64,000 nt of DNA from Aeromonas rivipollensis. Its GTDB lineage: Bacteria > Pseudomonadota > Gammaproteobacteria > Enterobacterales > Aeromonadaceae. Location of the stretch: contig NZ_CP149130.1 of assembly GCF_037811135.1 (NCBI RefSeq), forward strand, positions 1,856,501-1,920,500. The letters are read 5' to 3'. The translations under genes and the position numbers were made by a program. The notes below the pieces were generated by a model. That model was not told where the DNA came from, did not search any database, and worked only from the letters and a program-made list of their open reading frames with translations. Shown in pieces: positions 8,768-16,788 of the stretch; position 1 is the stretch's first letter; each line of letters opens with the position of its first letter.

Positions 8768-10360
8768 TCAGCTCGTCTGCTCCGCCAGCGCAATGAAACC
8801 GCCGCTCTTGTCGCAATACATGGCCCTGTCAGCCTGGATGAGCCATTGCTCCGGGCTCCAGCCACTCTGGTAGTGGCTGACCCCTATGCTGATCCCGACC
8901 TGCATGGCCTGGCCATTGACCACGAAGGGGGCCTGCATGGCGTGCCGGATCACCTCGGTCACATCCTGCGCCTGGGCACAGCTGTAGCCGGGCAGCAGCA
9001 GGATGAATTCATCCCCCGCCAACCGGGCAAAATAGCACTGGTGACCGATGGCATCATGGAGCCGCCTGGCCAGCTGGCAGAGGATGGCGTCCCCCTGGCT
9101 GTGGCCGAAGTTGTCATTGATGCGCTTGAAGTCATCGAGATCGCAAAACAGCAGGCAGCCGGGATCCTCGAGCTGAACTTGCGTCTTCAGCTGCTCCATC
9201 AGGCTCAGGCGATTGGGCAGGCCGGTGAGGGGATCGAGGCGGGCCAGCTGCAGTATCTCCTGCTCGCGCAACTTGCGCAGTGTCACCTCCCGATTGAGCC
9301 GCTTGTTGCTGACAAGCAGATAGAGGGAGAGCAGCAGTATGAGGGCGCCGACTCCCAGGCTCAGCAAGAACCAGGGGCGCCAGAAGATCCACTGCGCTGA
9401 GGGGGCCTGATAGAGAAAACGGGTCAGCGGCACCGCCCTCGGGACCAGGCCTATCTCGACCAGCTGCTGCATGATGTGGGCGAAGCGATCCGGATTCATA
9501 TACCCGATCTCCACATAGAGCGGCTGTATCATCTCCTTGCTCATCTGCAGCTCGTACTCCATGTGGGCCTGGCTGCGGTTGACGGCATACTCCTTGCGCA
9601 GCAGGTCGATGGCCTCGGTCGGGTGGGCGAGGGCGTAGCGCCACCCCTTGAGGCTGGCGGCCCGAAACTTTGCCACCCGCTCCGGGTTGGTGCGCTCCTC
9701 GTTCTGGGTGGTGAACAGGATGTCGCTGTAAAAATCGATGCCGTAGTTGCGGGGGTTGATGACGGAGACAGAAACGCCGTGCTCCTCCAGATAGAAGGGC
9801 TCGTTGCTGAGATAGGCGTTGAAGATGTCGATCTTGCCCGTGATCAGATCGTCTATGTTGACCGAGGTGGGCACAGGGATGAGCTGGCGTTCGTGCAGTC
9901 CCTGATAGTAGAGGGTGGCGAGCAGTTCGGCATCCTGATGGCCGGGAAACATCATGATCCGTTTGCCACGCATGTCCGCAACGGTGAGAATGCCGCTGTC
10001 GCGACGGGCCAGGAAGATGGAGGGGGAGTGCTGATAGACGCAGGCGAGCGCCAGCAGGGGTTCGCCATTGACGTAGCTGGTGAGCACCTCTGTGTTGCCG
10101 ACGCCAAAGTCGGCACGGCCGCTCAGCACTTCCTGTACCGGGCTGACCCCCTTGCCGCCTGGCCTTATCTCGACATCCAATCCGGCATCGGCATAGAACC
10201 CCTTCGCCTTGGCCATGTGATAGCCCACAAACTGGGGTTGATGCAGCCAGCGCAACTGCAAGACGACCCGATCCGGAGGCTCATGGGGACGCTCACTTGC
10301 CAGGACAGGGAAAGCGTAACTGGCGCCAAGCAATAGCAGCCAAAACAAGTATCTCTTCAT
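8768..10360 (-). CDS. NMT1/THI5-like periplasmic-binding domain fused to a GGDEF diguanylate cyclase
   Basis: A 530-residue hybrid sensor. A signal/anchor (MKRYLFWLLLLGASYAFPVLA) is followed by a periplasmic substrate-binding domain of the NMT1/THI5-like type (LQLRWLHQPQFVGYHMAKAKGFY, residues ~30-320). Next come a membrane helix near 327-350 and a cytoplasmic GGDEF domain (DPLTGLPNR, FCDLDDFKRINDNFGH, then the active-site loop AGDEF near 447-451). AGDEF variants are commonly active, so I infer c-di-GMP synthesis. I see no RxxD inhibitory site in front of the loop. The ATG at 10360 starts the signal peptide. The ligand is not predictable: the family binds thiamine precursors, nitrate or sulfonates. 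Confidence 0.87.
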   Translation of the reverse strand: MKRYLFWLLLLGASYAFPVLASERPHEPPDRVVLQLRWLHQPQFVGYHMAKAKGFYADAGLDVEIRPGGKGVSPVQEVLSGRADFGVGNTEVLTSYVNGEPLLALACVYQHSPSIFLARRDSGILTVADMRGKRIMMFPGHQDAELLATLYYQGLHERQLIPVPTSVNIDDLITGKIDIFNAYLSNEPFYLEEHGVSVSVINPRNYGIDFYSDILFTTQNEERTNPERVAKFRAASLKGWRYALAHPTEAIDLLRKEYAVNRSQAHMEYELQMSKEMIQPLYVEIGYMNPDRFAHIMQQLVEIGLVPRAVPLTRFLYQAPSAQWIFWRPWFLLSLGVGALILLLSLYLLVSNKRLNREVTLRKLREQEILQLARLDPLTGLPNRLSLMEQLKTQVQLEDPGCLLFCDLDDFKRINDNFGHSQGDAILCQLARRLHDAIGHQCYFARLAGDEFILLLPGYSCAQAQDVTEVIRHAMQAPFVVNGQAMQVGISIGVSHYQSGWSPEQWLIQADRAMYCDKSGGFIALAEQTS

Positions 10361-10447
10361 CCGTGCGATTCTTGTGCTGTGGATCCATGGGGTGGCCAGC
10401 AGGCCCGCATTCAACTTGTTAACAAATCACATTCTAAAGGGTTATAG

Positions 10448-11092
10448 ATGTACCGGATACAGTTGCAGCACAAAGATTTCATGGTGATCAACAAAGGCCC
10501 AGGCCTTGGCATGCATGACGAGGGCGGTGAGCCCGGGCTCGTCAACCGGCTGCGCACCGAGACCGGGTTGACACTCTACCCCGTTCATCGCCTCGACAAG
10601 ATGACCTCGGGGCTGGTGCTGCTGGCCCGCACCCCGGAGGCGAACCGCGCACTCAGCATGGCCTTTGCCGCCCGGGAGGTGAGCAAGCAGTATCTGGCCC
10701 TCTCCGATCGCAAGCCGAAGAAGAAACAGGGCTGGGTCAAGGGAGACATGGAGAAAGGGCGTGGCGGCAGCTGGATGCTGGCCCGCACCCAGGAGAACCC
10801 GGCCATCAGCTGGTTCGACTCCGTCTCGGTGCGAGAGGGGCTACGGCTCTATCGCATCAAGCCCCAGACCGGCAAGACCCACCAGATCCGGGTGGCCTTG
10901 AAAAGCATTGGTGCCCCCATCCTCGGGGACGAGCGCTACGGTGGCACGGCAGCCGATCGCGGCTATCTGCACGCCTGGCGCCTGCAGTTTACCCTGGCAG
11001 GGGAGGCCTTCGACCTCGTCTGCCCGCCGGATGATGGGGAGCTGTTCCTCCTGCCAGAACTGCACACCGCCATAGCGGGATTGGGCGAATGA
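10448..11092 (+). CDS. RluA-family pseudouridine synthase (TIGR01621 type)
   Basis: A 214-residue RNA pseudouridine synthase. The catalytic motif HRLDKMTSG with its aspartate is near residues 48-56, and the C-terminal motif TGKTHQIRVALKSIGAPILGDERYGG is present in pieces near 138-163. It lacks an S4 domain, matching the short single-domain RluA-like group. The RNA target (rRNA or tRNA site) cannot be told from sequence. Its stop codon overlaps the start of the next gene (ATGA), so the two are translationally coupled. Confidence 0.87.
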   Translation: MYRIQLQHKDFMVINKGPGLGMHDEGGEPGLVNRLRTETGLTLYPVHRLDKMTSGLVLLARTPEANRALSMAFAAREVSKQYLALSDRKPKKKQGWVKGDMEKGRGGSWMLARTQENPAISWFDSVSVREGLRLYRIKPQTGKTHQIRVALKSIGAPILGDERYGGTAADRGYLHAWRLQFTLAGEAFDLVCPPDDGELFLLPELHTAIAGLGE

Positions 11093-11739
11093 CGGGCTCC
11101 CGCGGGGCGCCCGGCTCGAGCTGGATCCTGGCCGACTTTGACGACACCCTGGCACCCGGCGACAGCCACGCCGGCCTGCTGCGTTTCATCCTGCGCCGGC
11201 GCCGCTGGCCGCTCCTGCTGCTGCCAGTGATCGCACTGGGTGGCCTGGTGTATCTGGTGCCCAGCCTGCGGCGTCAGGGAATTTCGCTTATCTGGTGGGC
11301 CATCACCCTAGGGCTCTCGCCGCTGGGTTGGCGCCAGCTGGTGCGGGCCTATTGCCACACCCGGCCCGGGCTGTTTCGGGAGGCCCGCGCCCTGCTGATG
11401 GCCGAAAGGGCGCGCTGCTGGGTCATCTCCGCCAGCCCCCGGGCTTTGGTCCGTGCCCAGCTCCATCGACAACTGCCACGGCTTCCCCATCGCATCACAG
11501 GCTCGCAGATGGGCTATCGCCTTGGCGGCCTGGTGCCGCGTTTTTATTGCCACGGGCGGCACAAGATCCTGCCCGAGATCCGCGCCCTCAGGGTGACGCT
11601 GGCCTTGAGTGACAGCCTGCACGACTTGCCGCTGCTGGCGCTGGGGCAGCAGGCCTGGTTCATCAACCCCAGCACCCGCCGACTGCAGCAGGCCAGGGTC
11701 CACCTGCCCCATCTCGAGGTGAAAAGCTGGCACCTGTAA
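11089..11739 (+). CDS. HAD-superfamily phosphatase (class IB-like)
   Basis: A 216-residue haloacid-dehalogenase-fold hydrolase. Motif I is DFDDT near residues 15-19 with the nucleophilic aspartate, motif II is WVISASPRAL near 111, and motif III/IV residues lie in LALSDSLHDLPLL near 177. A hydrophobic stretch near residues 44-58 lies in the cap region. It overlaps the pseudouridine synthase by four bases and is likely expressed with it. The substrate is unknown; relatives act on phosphoserine or small phosphomonoesters. Confidence 0.8.
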   Translation: MTGSRGAPGSSWILADFDDTLAPGDSHAGLLRFILRRRRWPLLLLPVIALGGLVYLVPSLRRQGISLIWWAITLGLSPLGWRQLVRAYCHTRPGLFREARALLMAERARCWVISASPRALVRAQLHRQLPRLPHRITGSQMGYRLGGLVPRFYCHGRHKILPEIRALRVTLALSDSLHDLPLLALGQQAWFINPSTRRLQQARVHLPHLEVKSWHL

Positions 11740-11748
11740 GGCAAAGCT

Positions 11749-11778
11749 GACAGCCCGGCGGAGCGCCGTGGGGCTGTC
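11749..11778 (+). terminator. Possible terminator after the HAD gene
   Basis: A GC-rich inverted repeat (GACAGCCC...GGGCTGTC with an inner GGCG/GCCG stem). There is no T-run after it, so the call is tentative. Confidence 0.4.
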
Positions 11779-11797
11779 CGCAAGGCTCAGGCCTCAA

Positions 11798-11815
11798 TGT
11801 CACATTCTATTTACA
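11798..11815 (+). promoter_or_regulatory. TyrR-box candidate upstream of hppD
   Basis: TGTCAC-N6-TTTACA matches the TyrR consensus TGTAAA-N6-TTTACA at 10 of 12 positions with exact spacing, including the essential outer G and C. It lies 163 bases upstream of the first gene of a tyrosine catabolic operon. A separate perfect palindrome GTTGTTAACAAC sits at 11895-11906. Confidence 0.6.
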
Positions 11816-11978
11816 TCTTCTGACGGCGGCCCTCGCCAAACTATCTGAAACCCGCCTCTTCTCTTCTGCCCCGCTCCTGCCTCTAATGAAACAAGTTGTT
11901 AACAACGCCGTCTGGGCTGCCTGTCGAGCCTCCCCGGCGTGACCCGTTTCGTTATCAGTCCATCGCAAGGAGCGCATC

Positions 11979-13109
11979 ATGACGACCTCTTCTTCCCCTT
12001 CCCACAGCATCAATCCCCTCGGCACCGATGGGTTCGAATTCGTCGAGTACACGGCTCCGGATCTCAAGGGTATTGCCGCCCTCAAGGCGCTGTTCGTGTC
12101 GCTCGGGTTTGCCGAGGTGGCCAGGCACAAGCACAAGCAGTGCTGGCTCTACCGCCAGGGGGACATCAATTTCGTGGTCAACGCCGAGCCCCACTCCCAG
12201 GCGGAGCAGTTCGCCAGCCTGCACGGGCCCAGCGTCTGTGGCATGGCATTTCGGGTGAGCGACGCGGGCCGTGCCCAGCAGTACGCCATCGCCAAGGGGG
12301 CCAAGCCCTTCGTCGGCAAGATAGGGCCCATGGAGCTCAACATCCCCGCCATCTACGGCATAGGCGAGAGCACCCTCTCCTTTGTGGACCGCTACGGCGA
12401 GCAGGGCTCCATCTACGACGTGGACTTCGTCTTCTATCCCGACTGGCAGACGCGCATGGCCGAAGTGGATGCGGGGCTCTATGAGATCGATCACCTGACC
12501 CACAACGTTCATCGCGGCAACATGGACCTCTGGTCCAATTTCTACGAGCGGATCGGCAACTTCCGGGAAATTCGCTACTTCGACATCGAGGGAAAGCTGA
12601 CCGGGCTGCATTCCCGCGCCATGACGGCCCCCTGCGGCAAGATCCGCATCCCCATCAACGAGTCCTCCGACGACAAGTCCCAGATAGAGGAGTACCTGCG
12701 CCAGTACAAGGGGGAGGGGATACAGCACATAGCCCTGGGCTCCAGCGACATCTACCAGACCATCCGCACCCTGCGTGGTCGCGGCACCGGTTTTATGCCG
12801 ACCCCGGACACCTACTACGAGCAGGTGAACAGCCGGGTGGAGGGGCATCAGGAGGATCTGGAAGCGCTCAAGTCGCTGCGCATCCTGATCGACGGCTCTC
12901 CCACCAAGGACGGCATTCTGCTGCAGATCTTCACCGACACCGTCATAGGCCCGGTGTTCTTCGAGATCATCCAGCGCAAGGGCAACGAGGGCTTCGGCGA
13001 GGGCAACTTCCAGGCACTGTTCGAATCCATTGAACTGGATCAGATCCGCCGTGGGGTGCTGAGCGGGGCCGAGCAGAGTGAAAAGAAAGGGGAGCCGAGC
13101 GATGCGTAA
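11979..13109 (+). CDS. hppD: 4-hydroxyphenylpyruvate dioxygenase
   Basis: A 376-residue Fe(II) enzyme of the vicinal-oxygen-chelate fold. It converts 4-hydroxyphenylpyruvate to homogentisate with loss of CO2. Metal ligands are in EIDHLTHNVH (His near 172), GIQHIALGSSDI (His near 252) and the C-terminal FEIIQRKG (Glu near 331). The GNEGFGEGNFQALFESIE tail segment is diagnostic of HPPD. The start follows AAGGAG. It is first in a four-gene operon for tyrosine breakdown, and its product is also the precursor of pyomelanin when hmgA fails. It is likely TyrR-regulated, given the box upstream. Confidence 0.96.
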   Translation: MTTSSSPSHSINPLGTDGFEFVEYTAPDLKGIAALKALFVSLGFAEVARHKHKQCWLYRQGDINFVVNAEPHSQAEQFASLHGPSVCGMAFRVSDAGRAQQYAIAKGAKPFVGKIGPMELNIPAIYGIGESTLSFVDRYGEQGSIYDVDFVFYPDWQTRMAEVDAGLYEIDHLTHNVHRGNMDLWSNFYERIGNFREIRYFDIEGKLTGLHSRAMTAPCGKIRIPINESSDDKSQIEEYLRQYKGEGIQHIALGSSDIYQTIRTLRGRGTGFMPTPDTYYEQVNSRVEGHQEDLEALKSLRILIDGSPTKDGILLQIFTDTVIGPVFFEIIQRKGNEGFGEGNFQALFESIELDQIRRGVLSGAEQSEKKGEPSDA

Positions 13110-13159
13110 CGGGATGCGAGCTCGCCAGCCGGTATCTATTTCATGGGAGGCACAGAGCC

Positions 13160-14311
13160 ATGCGTAACTGGATCAGTTTTCCCCACCGGGAGGGGACCCA
13201 CTCCCGCCAGGCCCACGCCGATCTGCCCGAGCAGGCCATCTACGAGCGCGAGCTGGGGCGCAGCGGCTTCTTCGGCCCCGCCACCCACATGCACCACAAG
13301 CATGCCCCCACCGACTGGAGCCACTGGGAGGGGCCGCTGCGGCCGCGGGCGTTCGACTTGAACGGGCTGCAGGAGGAGGTGAGCTCTCTCTCCCCCTGGG
13401 TGATGCCGGATCTGCTCAGCAATCCCCACTGCCGCTACCGGATCTGGCGCCTGACCGAGACAATGCCGTTTCTGGTGCGCAACGCCGACGGCGACGAGCT
13501 CTTGTTCATTCACGAGGGGAGCGGAGACTTCTTCTGCGACTACGGCCATCTCAGCCTGCGGGAGGGGGACTATGTGGTGATCCCCCGTGGCACCATGTGG
13601 CGCATCGAGCCGACGGCCCCGCTGTTCATCCTGATGATAGAGGCGACGGAGGACAGCTATCAGCTGCCGGACAAGGGGCTGGTGGGCAACCACGCCATCT
13701 TCGATCCGGCGGCGCTGGAGGTGCCCGCCATCAACGAGCGCTTCCTGGCCCAGCAGGACGAAAACCCCTGGTCGCTGCAGGTCAAGCGCCACGATCAGGT
13801 ATCGGTCATCACCTGGCCCTTCAACCCCCTGGATGCCCAGGGCTGGCACGGGGATCTGTGCGTGGTGCGCCTCAACTGGCGGGACATCCGCCCGCTGATG
13901 AGCCATCGCTACCATCTGCCGCCCTCGGCCCACTCCACCTTCGTGGCGAGCCGTTTCGTCATCTGCACCTTCGTGCCGCGCCCCATAGAGAGCGATCCCG
14001 GGGCGCTGCGGGTGCCCTTCTACCACAGCAACGACGATTTTGACGAGGTGCTCTTCTACCACGCCGGGGACTTCTTCAGCCGGGACAACATAGAGCGGGG
14101 CATGGTCACCTTCCATCCCGCCGGTTTCACCCACGGCCCCCATCCCAAGGCCTTTGCGGCGGGGCAGGCCCACGCCAAGACCTTCACCGACGAGGTGGCT
14201 GTGATGCTCGACACCCGGGATGCCCTGGGGATCGGCCAGATCTGCGAGGGGATAGAGAATCCCCACTATGTTTCCAGCTGGCAGCGACCAGACGGCACCC
14301 CCGGCAAATAA
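13160..14311 (+). CDS. hmgA: Homogentisate 1,2-dioxygenase (short cupin type)
   Basis: A 383-residue non-heme iron dioxygenase that opens the aromatic ring of homogentisate to maleylacetoacetate. Cupin signatures are visible as EGSGDFFCDYGHLSLREGDY and VVIPRGTMWRI. The likely iron ligands lie in DEVLFYHAGDF and FTHGPHP. It is clearly shorter than the ~430-residue Pseudomonas/human enzymes and matches the compact form found in Vibrio and Shewanella. The gap after hppD is 50 bases with a GGGAGG ribosome site. Loss of this gene causes brown pigment in related bacteria (known). Confidence 0.92.
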   Translation: MRNWISFPHREGTHSRQAHADLPEQAIYERELGRSGFFGPATHMHHKHAPTDWSHWEGPLRPRAFDLNGLQEEVSSLSPWVMPDLLSNPHCRYRIWRLTETMPFLVRNADGDELLFIHEGSGDFFCDYGHLSLREGDYVVIPRGTMWRIEPTAPLFILMIEATEDSYQLPDKGLVGNHAIFDPAALEVPAINERFLAQQDENPWSLQVKRHDQVSVITWPFNPLDAQGWHGDLCVVRLNWRDIRPLMSHRYHLPPSAHSTFVASRFVICTFVPRPIESDPGALRVPFYHSNDDFDEVLFYHAGDFFSRDNIERGMVTFHPAGFTHGPHPKAFAAGQAHAKTFTDEVAVMLDTRDALGIGQICEGIENPHYVSSWQRPDGTPGK

Positions 14312-14321
14312 GGAATTAGAT

Positions 14322-15320
14322 ATGAAATTGGCAACCTTGAACAATGGCAAGCGCGATGGCGCCCTGGTGGTGGTCAGCCGGGATCTGACCCGGGCGGTGG
14401 CCGTGGCGGACATAGCGCCCACCCTGCAAGGGGCGCTGGACGAGTGGGCCGAGCTCGCCCCCCGACTGACCGCCGTCTATCAGGCCCTCAACGACGGCGC
14501 CCGGGCCGATGCCTTCCCCTTCGATGAGACGGCTTGTCTCTCCCCGCTGCCCCGCGCCTACCAGTGGGCCGACGGCAGCGCCTACGTCAACCACGTGGAG
14601 CTGGTGCGCAAGGCGCGCGGCGCCGAGATGCCGGACAGCTTCTGGCACGATCCCCTGATGTACCAGGGGGGCTCCGACAGCTTCCTCGCCCCCCGCGGCC
14701 CCATCTGCATGGGCTCGGAGGAGTGGGGCATCGACTTTGAATCTGAAGTGGCCGTCATCACCGACGACGTGCCCATGGGCACCAGCGCGCAGGGGGCAGA
14801 GGAGCACGTCAAGCTGCTGATGCTGGTCAACGATGTGAGCCTGCGCAACCTCATTCCCGGGGAGCTCGCCAAGGGCTTTGGCTTCTTTCAGTCCAAACCC
14901 TCCAGCGCCTTCTCGCCGGTGGCCATCACCCCGGACGAGCTCGGCGGCGACTGGCAGCAGGGCAAGGTGCATCTGCCCCTGGTGACCCAGCTCAACGGCG
15001 CCCTGTTCGGAGAGCCGGATGCGGGGCTGGACATGACCTTCAACTTCTTCGAGCTGATTGCCCACGCGGCCAGGACCAGACCCCTTGGCGCTGGCTGCAT
15101 CATAGGCTCGGGTACCGTCTCCAACTACGACAGAAGCCGGGGATCCTCCTGCCTCGCCGAGCGGCGGATGCTGGAAATTATCGAGTCAGGTCAAGCCACT
15201 ACACCCTTTCTTCGCTTTGGTGATACAGTGTCCATCGCGATGCAGGATCGCAACGGGATGAGTCTGTTTGGCACCATTTTGCAACGGGTCACGCAAGGGG
15301 GCGCCAGCCAGACGAGCTAG
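14322..15320 (+). CDS. fah: Fumarylacetoacetate hydrolase family protein
   Basis: A 332-residue enzyme that cleaves fumarylacetoacetate to fumarate and acetoacetate, the last step of the pathway. The divalent-metal site is seen in SEEWGIDFESEVAVITDD (the E-x-E plus acidic pattern near residues 131-148). Active-site residues follow in QSKPSSAFSPVAITP. The C-terminal half has GAGCIIGSGTVSN. Only ten bases separate it from hmgA, with AAGGAA as ribosome site, so co-transcription is near certain. The short length fits the bacterial single-FAH-domain-plus-small-N-domain form. Confidence 0.93.
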   Translation: MKLATLNNGKRDGALVVVSRDLTRAVAVADIAPTLQGALDEWAELAPRLTAVYQALNDGARADAFPFDETACLSPLPRAYQWADGSAYVNHVELVRKARGAEMPDSFWHDPLMYQGGSDSFLAPRGPICMGSEEWGIDFESEVAVITDDVPMGTSAQGAEEHVKLLMLVNDVSLRNLIPGELAKGFGFFQSKPSSAFSPVAITPDELGGDWQQGKVHLPLVTQLNGALFGEPDAGLDMTFNFFELIAHAARTRPLGAGCIIGSGTVSNYDRSRGSSCLAERRMLEIIESGQATTPFLRFGDTVSIAMQDRNGMSLFGTILQRVTQGGASQTS

Positions 15321-15392
15321 GAAGGCCTGGGCCGGCCAAGGTCGGCAGGCGACACGGCAGGTGGCACACACCTGCCACCATAGGGACATAAT

Positions 15393-16031
15393 ATGCTGCA
15401 GTTGTTTGGATATTGGCGTTCATCGGCCAGCTTTCGCGTACGTCTGGTGCTGCAACTCAAGGGACTTGGTTATGAGCAGCACCCGGTCAATCTGAGACAG
15501 GGTGAGCAGAAAGAGAAGGCCTATCGCCGGGTCAATCCCCAGGGGTTGGTGCCTTTTCTCATCGACGGGGATGTGCAGCTGGGTCAGTCGGTGGCCATCA
15601 TGGAGTACCTCGACGAGACCTATCCGGCCTACCCCCTGATGCCTTCCGCCCCCGAGGAGCGGGCCAGGGTGCGCCAGATAGTCAACATGATCGCCTGCGA
15701 CACTCACCCCCTCAACAACCTGAGGGTGCTGAACTACCTGGAGCAGGAGCTGGGGCAGAGCAAGACGGCGCGCGATGCCTGGTATCGCCACTGGATTGAC
15801 GAGACCTTCACCGCCCTGGAGCAGCTGCTGATGACCACCGCCGGCGTCTATTGCGTGGGCAACGAGGTGACTCTGGCGGACTGCATGCTGGTGCCCCAGG
15901 TCTATAACGCCCGCCGCTTCAACATGACGTTGGACGACTACCCCACCATCGCGCGCATCGTCGCCAACTGCGAGCAGTTGCAGGCCTTTATCAAGGCGGC
16001 TCCCGCCAATCAGCCGGATGCCCAGCCCTGA
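15393..16031 (+). CDS. maiA: Maleylacetoacetate isomerase (zeta-class GST)
   Basis: A 212-residue glutathione-dependent isomerase turning maleylacetoacetate into fumarylacetoacetate. The zeta-class active-site motif appears as YWRSSASFRVRLVL near residues 6-19; the canonical SSCSWR is modified to SSASFR, losing the cysteine, which is not strictly essential. The C-terminal part has VTLADCMLVPQVYNARRF. It is the last gene of the tyrosine operon, 72 bases after fah, and is followed by a strong terminator. Confidence 0.94.
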   Translation: MLQLFGYWRSSASFRVRLVLQLKGLGYEQHPVNLRQGEQKEKAYRRVNPQGLVPFLIDGDVQLGQSVAIMEYLDETYPAYPLMPSAPEERARVRQIVNMIACDTHPLNNLRVLNYLEQELGQSKTARDAWYRHWIDETFTALEQLLMTTAGVYCVGNEVTLADCMLVPQVYNARRFNMTLDDYPTIARIVANCEQLQAFIKAAPANQPDAQP

Positions 16032-16052
16032 TCCTTCCCCGTGATAAACAAC

Positions 16053-16090
16053 AAACACCCCGCACCGTCAGGCGACAGTGCGGGGTGTTT
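16053..16090 (+). terminator. Terminator of the tyrosine operon
   Basis: AAACACCCCGCAC, a 12-base loop, then GTGCGGGGTGTTT. The stem is strong and flanked by A and T runs, so it can work in both directions (the next gene is convergent). Confidence 0.85.
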
Positions 16091-16109
16091 GCATCATTGC
16101 CTGGGTTTG

Positions 16110-16610
16110 TCAGCTGCGGGCGGCCTGGCGCTGAAAGTAGCCGATAAACTTGCCAAACTTGGCCTCATCGTAACTTTTCCCCTTCTCCAGCAATCCGGTA
16201 TTGAAGGACTCCAGCAGCTTGCCGCGGGCGTCCAGCACGTAGAAGTGGGGCACCCCCAGATACTCGGGATAGGCCTTGAGGAAGGATTCGTTCTTGTTCT
16301 GCTCGCTGACGTTCACCTTGACCACCACGAAGGTTCGGTTGAGCTGGTGTGCAAGGTCCGGCACCCGGTCCAGAAAGCGGTTCATCTCCTGGCACCAGCT
16401 GCACCACTCGCCCCCCACCAGCAGCAGGACCTGTTTGCCCTCTTGCTGCGCCTTGGTGGTGGCGGCGGCCAGATCTTTCGCCGGATCCCGCGTCTCGTCA
16501 TAGTTCTGGCTGTAATCGGGCAGGCCCTTGGCCCAGAGGTGCTCGTCCGCGCGGGCGGCGCCGTTGAGCAGCAGGGTGCCCAGCACCAGGGGCAGTAGCA
16601 GGTGTTTCAT
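16110..16610 (-). CDS. Secreted thioredoxin-fold protein with CxxC
   Basis: A 166-residue protein with a cleavable signal peptide (MKHLLLPLVLGTLLLNGAARA). A thioredoxin-like domain follows, with redox motif GGEWCSWCQEMNRF near residues 67-80. The cis-proline lies in LGVPHFYVLD near residue 129, a typical thioredoxin-fold position. This places it in the periplasm as a thiol-disulfide exchanger of the Thioredoxin_7/DsbD-gamma-like group. The ATG at 16610 follows GGAAGAGACC. The partner is unknown. It sits alone between terminators. Confidence 0.83.
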   Translation of the reverse strand: MKHLLLPLVLGTLLLNGAARADEHLWAKGLPDYSQNYDETRDPAKDLAAATTKAQQEGKQVLLLVGGEWCSWCQEMNRFLDRVPDLAHQLNRTFVVVKVNVSEQNKNESFLKAYPEYLGVPHFYVLDARGKLLESFNTGLLEKGKSYDEAKFGKFIGYFQRQAARS

Positions 16611-16731
16611 GGTCTCTTCCTTGTGTCGTTGTTGCTTCCAGGCCGGAACAATGTGACACGAGCGAGCCCCTTCGCCAAGCGGCAAGCAGGGAAGGAGAGA
16701 AGCAAAAAAGCGGGAATGCAATGGCAGAAAA

Positions 16732-16761
16732 CAACAAAGCCCCTCGAGAGGGGCTTTGTTG
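16732..16761 (-). terminator. Terminator of asnB
   Basis: A perfect 30-base palindrome CAACAAAGCCCCTCG and its complement, ending in a T-rich arm, just after the asnB stop codon. Confidence 0.8.
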
Positions 16762-16788
16762 TTAGGTCGGGCTCTGTCCGCTTGCGGA

